Source: Allopusillimonas lactea
Lineage (GTDB): Bacteria > Pseudomonadota > Gammaproteobacteria > Burkholderiales > Burkholderiaceae_B
Reading direction: 5' to 3'
DNA: 64,000 bases
Assembly (NCBI RefSeq): GCF_021653995.1
Contig: NZ_JAJJOZ010000007.1
Location: 1 to 64,000, forward strand
Both the position numbers and the translations under genes were made by a program. Numbering within the stretch: the stretch's first letter is position 1; every line of letters begins with the position of its first letter. Below the pieces are notes generated by a model. The model saw only the letters and a list, made by a program, of their open reading frames with translations, was not told where the DNA came from and did no database searches. Positions 57,294 to 64,000 of this stretch are shown one piece after another.

Positions 57294-58661
57294 TCAGCCT
57301 TGTGCTTCGGGTGCGCCGCTCGCCTGTGCGCTGCGCTTGCGGCCGCGCCCGCGGCGGCGGCGGGAGGCCCCGCCCGGGCGGGTGTGCTGCTCGGCCTGCC
57401 TGGCCTCGATCATGCTGGCGCGATCGGCGTCGTCGGCGTTGGCTAGGTCCATCCACCACTGCGCCATCACGCTGTCCACCTCGCGCGCCTCGGCTCGCAA
57501 CTGCAGGAAGTCTACCGCCGCGCGGAAGCGCGGTTGTTCGAGCATGCGCCAGATGGTGCGTGGATTGGCGTGCTCGAAGCGCGCCTGCATGAACCAGATG
57601 TCGCGCATGTCGGCTTGGAAGCGGCGCTGGATGGCCAGCTTGCGCGTTTGGGCGTCGAGCACGTCGTCCGCGGCCTGGACCAGTGCCTGTGCCGCGTGTT
57701 CGCCGCCGGCTGTGAGTTGGCGCCAGCGCGCATACACCGGCTTCCATAACAGCGCGGCAAATAGAAAACTGGGGCTGACTGTCTTGCCCGAGCGCACCCG
57801 CATATCGGTGCGCGACAGCGCCAGTTCGATGAATGCCTCGCCACCTTCTTCTTGCAGCACGAGGTCGATCAGCGGCAGCAGGCTGCGGTGCAGGCCCGAG
57901 GTGCGCAGGTGCTGCAGGCACTGCATGGCGTGGCCACAAGTGAGCAGCTTGAGTGTTTCGTCGAACAGCCGCGATGCGGGCACGTTTTCGATCAGCCCCG
58001 CCATGCGCATGATGGGATCATTGGTGGCGGGGTCGATGGTGCCATCGAGCTTGGCCGCAAAGCGGATGGCGCGCAGCATGCGCACCGGATCTTCACGGTA
58101 GCGGGCCTCAGGCTGGCCGATCATGCGCACAACGCGGTTCTTCAGATCGGCTACGCCGCGGTGGTAATCGATGACCACTTCGCTGATCGGATCGTAATAC
58201 AGAGCGTTGAGCGTGAAGTCGCGCCGCGCGGCATCTTCGGCTTGGGTGCCGAAGAGGTTGTCGCGGATGATGCGGCCGTGTTCGTCCGTGAACTCGTCGC
58301 CGTTTGCAGTGGCGCGGAAGGTGGATGTTTCGATGATTTCTTGCCCGAACACCACGTGTACGAGCTGGAAGCGCCGCCCAATGATGCGTGCGCGGCGAAA
58401 CAGCGGGCGCACCTGTTCGGGCGTGGCGTTGGTGGCGACGTCGAAATCCTTGGGCATCAGGCCCACGATCAGGTCGCGTACCGCGCCGCCCACGATATAG
58501 GCCTCGTAGCCTGCGTTGCGCAGGACTTCGCAAACCTTGATGGCGTGGCGGGATACGTTGCGGCGGTCGATGCCGTGTTTTTCGCGGGGCAGCCTGATGG
58601 GGCCGCGGGTGGCCGGCGAAAACAGGCGCTCGACGAAGTTTTTTATTGTCTGCTTCAGCAT
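57294..58661 (-). CDS. pcnB: poly(A) polymerase I
   Basis: PcnB adds poly(A) tails to RNA and so promotes decay. The 455-residue nucleotidyltransferase has YIVGGAVRDLIVGLMPKDFDVATNATPEQ, with the catalytic Asp pair in KDFDVAT at about residues 72-75, and RRDFTLNALYYD. A basic C-terminus (RRRRGRGRKRSAQ) is typical of PcnB and separates it from CCA-adding enzymes. All tRNA genes here encode CCA, so repair only would be needed. It is followed by folK. Confidence 0.94.
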   Translation of the reverse strand: MLKQTIKNFVERLFSPATRGPIRLPREKHGIDRRNVSRHAIKVCEVLRNAGYEAYIVGGAVRDLIVGLMPKDFDVATNATPEQVRPLFRRARIIGRRFQLVHVVFGQEIIETSTFRATANGDEFTDEHGRIIRDNLFGTQAEDAARRDFTLNALYYDPISEVVIDYHRGVADLKNRVVRMIGQPEARYREDPVRMLRAIRFAAKLDGTIDPATNDPIMRMAGLIENVPASRLFDETLKLLTCGHAMQCLQHLRTSGLHRSLLPLIDLVLQEEGGEAFIELALSRTDMRVRSGKTVSPSFLFAALLWKPVYARWRQLTAGGEHAAQALVQAADDVLDAQTRKLAIQRRFQADMRDIWFMQARFEHANPRTIWRMLEQPRFRAAVDFLQLRAEAREVDSVMAQWWMDLANADDADRASMIEARQAEQHTRPGGASRRRRGRGRKRSAQASGAPEAQG

Positions 58662-58670
58662 GGCGGTATT

Positions 58671-59372
58671 TTATGACTTTGCGTCGCGCATGTCCTCGAA
58701 GAGGTCGATCACCCGCCAGCCGCGCTCGCGCGCCAGCTCACGCAGCACCGGGCTGGGATTGGTGGCGATGGGGTGGGAGACCACTTCAAGCAGAGGCAGG
58801 TCGTTGTGCGAATCGCTGTAGAAGTGGATGGACGTAAAGTCGTCCATCGTCTGGCCCATGCCGGCCAGCCATTGTTGTACACGTGTGATCTTGCCGGCCT
58901 GGAAGCTGGGGACGCCCGAAATACGGCCGGTGTAGCGGCCCTCGTGCATTTCGGGGATGGTGGCGATCAGGTGCGGGATATTGAAGGCGCGGGCGATGGG
59001 CGCGGTGACGAATTCGTTGGTGGCCGTGACAATGGCGCACAAGTCGCCCTGGCCCAGGTGCTGCTCGACCAGCGCGATTGCACTGGGCAGGATAGCCGGC
59101 AGGATGACTTGCGCCATGTACGCTTCATGCCATTCGTCCAGCTCCCGCAGTGTGCCGCGGGTGAGCAGGCCAAGCATGAACTCGGCGGACTGCTCCGCGG
59201 TCAGGCGCCCGGCGTTGTAGCGTTCCATCAGTTCTTCGTTGCGGCGCTGCGCCTCAATGGGATCACCTGCGCGGCCAGTGCGGGCCAGGAAGTCGGCCCA
59301 TTGGTAGTCGCTGTCAAGCGGCAGCAGTGTGTGGTCGAGGTCGAAAAGCGCCAGGCGTTGGGTGGTAGTCAT
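58671..59372 (-). CDS. HAD-superfamily phosphatase (SerB/IB type)
   Basis: A HAD-IB phosphatase of 233 residues. Motif I is LFDLDHTLLPLDSDYQW (Asp nucleophile at about residue 11), motif II TATN, and motif IV SDSHNDLPLLE. A four-helix cap covers residues 20-95. Relatives act on phosphoserine, histidinol phosphate or similar small esters, and homologs beside hda and pcnB are common in this order. Substrate unknown. Confidence 0.92.
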   Translation of the reverse strand: MTTTQRLALFDLDHTLLPLDSDYQWADFLARTGRAGDPIEAQRRNEELMERYNAGRLTAEQSAEFMLGLLTRGTLRELDEWHEAYMAQVILPAILPSAIALVEQHLGQGDLCAIVTATNEFVTAPIARAFNIPHLIATIPEMHEGRYTGRISGVPSFQAGKITRVQQWLAGMGQTMDDFTSIHFYSDSHNDLPLLEVVSHPIATNPSPVLRELARERGWRVIDLFEDMRDAKS

Positions 59373-59468
59373 GGATATCCGGAAATAATGATGTTCTGTG
59401 CGTCGTGCCGCTGGGCCTTGCGTGTGGCGTTGCGCACTATGTTGCCTGCAGTGCGGCGTACGGGCCCG

Positions 59469-60179
59469 CTAGCCATGCTGCCCGGGCTCCGCGGCGGGCT
59501 GGCCCGACGCCAGCAAATCTTTTAGCAAGGGCAGGGTGATGGCCCGGTGTTTTTCGAGAGAGTAGCGGTCGAGCGCGTCGAGCAGCGCGCTGAGCAGCCG
59601 CATATCGCGCGAATAGTGCGTGAGGATCCACGCCACGACCTCGGGCGCCAGCCGTAGCCCGCGCTCGGCGGCGCGAGTTTCCAGCGCTTGGGCGCGGTCT
59701 TCGTCGGACAGCAGCTCGAGCCGATAGACCACGTCCCAGCCCAGCCGGGTGCGCAGGTCTTCGCGCAGCGGCATGGCCATGGGGGCGCGGTCGCCCGCCA
59801 GCACGATGGCAAACGCCTCGCCCGTGGCGGCCACTTCTCGCCAGCGATTGTACAGGGCGAACAGCGCCGCCTGCCCGTCCGTGCTCAGCCCCTCGATGTT
59901 GTCGATGGCGACCAGGCGCCAGGGCACGACGTCGGCTGTGGCGATGGCCGTGAGCTCGCGCGCAGCACTGGCGGGCTCGATGTAGCAGGCGTCGGCGCGC
60001 CCCGCGACAGCGCGCAGCAGATGTGTGCGGCCGGCGCCGGGTGCGCCCCACAGATAGATGGCGCGGCCGGCTTCGCAACGGGCCAGCGCGTCGAGCGCGG
60101 CCGCGTTGCGGCCCGCAACGAAATTCTCGAGCGAAGGCGGTGAAGGCGGCAGGAGGTCGAGGAGCAATTGCTGTGTCAT
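59469..60179 (-). CDS. hda: DnaA regulatory inactivator Hda
   Basis: Hda works with the sliding clamp to make DnaA hydrolyse ATP after replication starts. The 236-residue AAA+ protein begins MTQQLLLDLLPPSPPSLENF, where the N-terminal QLLLDL is the clamp-binding motif. It has IYLWGAPGAGRTHLL (Walker A, Gly-rich) and VAIDNIEGLS (Walker B). It is divergent from purM with a 95-base gap, as in many beta-proteobacteria. Confidence 0.95.
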   Translation of the reverse strand: MTQQLLLDLLPPSPPSLENFVAGRNAAALDALARCEAGRAIYLWGAPGAGRTHLLRAVAGRADACYIEPASAARELTAIATADVVPWRLVAIDNIEGLSTDGQAALFALYNRWREVAATGEAFAIVLAGDRAPMAMPLREDLRTRLGWDVVYRLELLSDEDRAQALETRAAERGLRLAPEVVAWILTHYSRDMRLLSALLDALDRYSLEKHRAITLPLLKDLLASGQPAAEPGQHG

Positions 60180-60274
60180 GGCCCCCGGGGCGGCATGGTG
60201 CGCGCGTTCATCGTAAAATCCACATTCAGGTTCATACTAAACATGCAATTCTTGCACATCCCACGGCTTTTCTC

Positions 60275-61327
60275 ATGACAAACAAACAATCCGCTTCCAT
60301 GACCTACCGCGATGCCGGGGTCGATATCGACGCCGGCGACGCGCTGGTCGATCGCATCAAGCCTCTGGCGGCGCGTACCATGCGGCCCGGCGTCATGGCG
60401 GGCATTGGCGGTTTCGGTGCCCTGTTCGAGGTGCCGCGCCACCTGAAAGAGCCAGTGCTGGTGTCGGGTACCGACGGCGTGGGCACCAAGCTGCGCCTGG
60501 CGTTTGAGTGGGGCCGTCACGATACCGTGGGTATCGATCTGGTCGCCATGAGCGTCAACGATATTCTCGTTCAGGGCGCCGAGCCGCTGTATTTTCTCGA
60601 CTACTTCGCATGCGGCAAGCTGGCGGTGGATACCGCCGCTGCGGTCGTGGGCGGCATCGCAAAGGGCTGTGAACTGGCCGGCTGTGCGCTGATCGGGGGC
60701 GAAACCGCCGAAATGCCCGGCATGTACCCCGACGGCGAGTACGATCTGGCCGGTTTTGCGGTAGGTGCGGTCGAGAAATCACGCATCATCGACGGCAAGT
60801 CCATCGCCGAGGGCGACGTGGTGTTGGGCCTGGCTTCCAGCGGCGCGCACTCCAACGGCTATTCGCTGGTGCGCCGCATTCTCAAGCATGCCAATGCTCG
60901 GCCCACGCAAGAGCTCGGCGGTCGCCCGCTGCAAGACGCGGTCATGGAACCCACCCGCATCTATGTCAAATCTGTGTTGGCCGCCTTGGCCGCGCACGGC
61001 ACCGACATCAAAGGTCTGGCCCACATCACGGGCGGGGGCCTGCTCGAAAACGTACCACGTATCCTGCAGCCCGGCCTCACGGCCCGTTTGCACCGTGATG
61101 CCTGGCAAATGCCCGAGCTCTTTACCTGGCTGCAGCAAAATGGCGGGGTTGAAGACCGCGAAATGCACCGCGTTTTCAATTGCGGCATTGGCATGGTGAT
61201 CGTGGTGCCCGCCGCTGCGGCCGATGCCGTGGCGGCTACCCTGTCGGCTCAGGGCGAGCAGGTCTATCGCGTGGGTGAAATTACTGCCCGCGAAAGCGCC
61301 GACGCGCCACAAACCGTCGTCGTCTGA
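60275..61327 (+). CDS. purM: phosphoribosylformylglycinamidine cyclo-ligase
   Basis: AIR synthase closes the imidazole ring in purine synthesis. The 350-residue protein begins MTNKQSASMTYRDAGVDIDAGDAL and shows GVMAGIGGFGALFEV, VSGTDGVGTKLRLA, GGETAEMPGMYPDGEYDLAGF and HITGGGLLENVPR. Either the ATG at 60275 or that at 60299 may be used. Neither has a strong ribosome binding site. Confidence 0.97.
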   Translation: MTNKQSASMTYRDAGVDIDAGDALVDRIKPLAARTMRPGVMAGIGGFGALFEVPRHLKEPVLVSGTDGVGTKLRLAFEWGRHDTVGIDLVAMSVNDILVQGAEPLYFLDYFACGKLAVDTAAAVVGGIAKGCELAGCALIGGETAEMPGMYPDGEYDLAGFAVGAVEKSRIIDGKSIAEGDVVLGLASSGAHSNGYSLVRRILKHANARPTQELGGRPLQDAVMEPTRIYVKSVLAALAAHGTDIKGLAHITGGGLLENVPRILQPGLTARLHRDAWQMPELFTWLQQNGGVEDREMHRVFNCGIGMVIVVPAAAADAVAATLSAQGEQVYRVGEITARESADAPQTVVV

Positions 61328-61339
61328 GCCTGGGTCACG

Positions 61340-61354
61340 GCCCGCGCAGCGGGC
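61340..61354. terminator. small hairpin between purM and miaA
   Basis: GCCCGC (61340-61345) and GCGGGC (61349-61354) form a six-base stem with a three-base loop between the convergent genes. No T-run is present, so termination strength is doubtful. Confidence 0.35.
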
Positions 61355-61361
61355 TTCGTGG

Positions 61362-62302
61362 CTACTCCAGATAGGGGGCTGCAGCGTCGATCACCTGGGC
61401 GGCCGCATCGGCCGCCAGGCAGTCCACTACGGTTCTGTCGGGTTGGCTGCGCAGCCAGGTCAGTTGACGCTTGGCCAGTTGGCGCGTGGCGGCAATGGCG
61501 CGTTCCACGGCGGCTTCCAGGCTTGTTTCCCCGTCCAGGTAATCCCACAACTGCCGGTAACCAACACAGCGCACCGACGGCAGGCCGGTGTGTAGGTCGG
61601 GCCGCGCATGCAGTGCGGCGACTTCCTGTACCAGCCCTTGTTCGATCATGGCGTGGTAACGCTGCGCAATGCGCGCATGCAGGGCCAGCCGGTCAGAAGG
61701 CTCCAGGCTCAGTGTTACGTATCGGTCTTGCGTGGCGGGGCGCGGGCGCGCCTCGTTCAGCCAGGCTGACATGGGCTTGCCGCTGGCGCGATAGATTTCG
61801 ATTGCGCGCTGCAGCCGCTGGCTATCGTTGGGCGACAGCCGGGCGGCGGTTTCAGGATCGTACCCGGCCAATTGGCGATGCAGGCCAGGCCAGCCTATCC
61901 GCGCGGCCTCCAGATCGATCTCCGCCCGTATGGTGGCATCCGCCGGCGGCAGGTCATTCAAACCTTCGCGCAATGCCTTGTAGTAGAGCATGGTGCCGCC
62001 GCACAGTAGCGGGATATTTCCGCGGCCTCGTATCTGGCGGATAAGCGCCTGGGTGTCAGCCACGAATTCGGCGGCAGAGTAGCTTTGCGCGGGGTCGCGG
62101 ATGTCCAGCAGATGCTGCGGCACCTGCGCCCGCTCTTCAGCGGACGGCTTGGCAGTGCCGATATCCATGCCACGGTAGATCGTCGCTGAATCCACCGTAA
62201 TGATCTCGAGCGGCCAGCGCTGTGCCAGCGCCAGCGTGGACGCCGATTTGCCGGCCGCAGTAGGGCCGGCCAGACACAGCACAGAAGGGACGGGTGGTTG
62301 CA

Positions 62303-62306
<4 letters not shown>
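61362..62306 (-). CDS. miaA: tRNA dimethylallyltransferase
   Basis: MiaA prenylates A37 of tRNAs reading U-starting codons, making the substrate of MiaB (5506-6939). The 314-residue protein has the P-loop LAGPTAAGKSAS near the start, DSATIYRGMDIGTAKP and LCGGTMLYYKAL. The ATG at 62306 overlaps the mutL stop by four bases. An ATG one codon later is also possible. The order mutL-miaA is the same as in enterobacteria. Confidence 0.97.

Positions 62307-64000
<1,694 letters not shown>

Overview
The window is GC-rich chromosomal DNA from a betaproteobacterium, most likely Burkholderiales of the Alcaligenaceae type (Bordetella, Achromobacter, Pusillimonas relatives). This rests on gene order seen here: miaB-ybeZ-ybeY-corC-lnt; queA-tgt-yajC-secD-secF; tkt, gap, pgk, fba followed by purC-purE-purK; glyQ-glyS-gmhB-plsC; and hda-HAD-pcnB-folK divergent from purM. 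Nearly everything is housekeeping. No CRISPR array, prophage, integrase or insertion sequence was found. Both window edges cut genes: an unidentified one at the left and mutL at the right.

Layout. 1-1320: two copies of a tRNA-Ala/Glu/Asp cluster on the minus strand, with a terminator between them and a good promoter in front of the upstream copy. 1354-6939: minus-strand tRNA modification, ribosome maturation and envelope operon. 7279-8955: plus-strand periplasmic sulfite dehydrogenase and cytochrome c pair. 9136-14748: minus-strand queuosine synthesis and Sec translocon genes. 15117-19355: plus-strand dacB, upp, an unknown secreted protein and a yqjD/yqjE/yqjK-like membrane trio. 19499-23490: ubiD, a membrane-anchored lytic transglycosylase interrupted by a very strange G/C homopolymer tract, and an aminotransferase. 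23698-28729: a degenerate FAD-oxidase-like protein, then maeB overlapping a patatin gene that overlaps a barstar-like gene. 28741-29475: rsmE.

29715-42153: plus-strand central metabolism (tkt, gap, pgk, fba) with an aldehyde dehydrogenase and mog inserted, then purCEK, sua5 and a MaoC-like hydratase. 42223-45857: a nucleoside-recognition membrane protein divergent from a short FadE-like acyl-CoA dehydrogenase. 45959-51759: minus-strand glyQ, glyS, gmhB, plsC, a YgjP-like metalloprotease and gloA. 51864-56625: plus-strand crotonase, class I fumarase, and a translationally coupled mesaconyl-CoA-hydratase-like/CoA-transferase pair. 56710-64000: folK, pcnB, a HAD phosphatase and hda on minus, purM on plus, then miaA and partial mutL on minus.

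I did not find a convincing new multi-gene system. The items most worth checking are the G/C tract in the transglycosylase gene, the barstar-like protein without a nuclease partner in the maeB-patatin operon, the hexanucleotide repeat in mutL, the possible mesaconate or branched C5 dicarboxylate module, and the degenerate FAD-oxidase homolog. Where family usual lengths or gene orders are quoted they come from general knowledge, not from a search.
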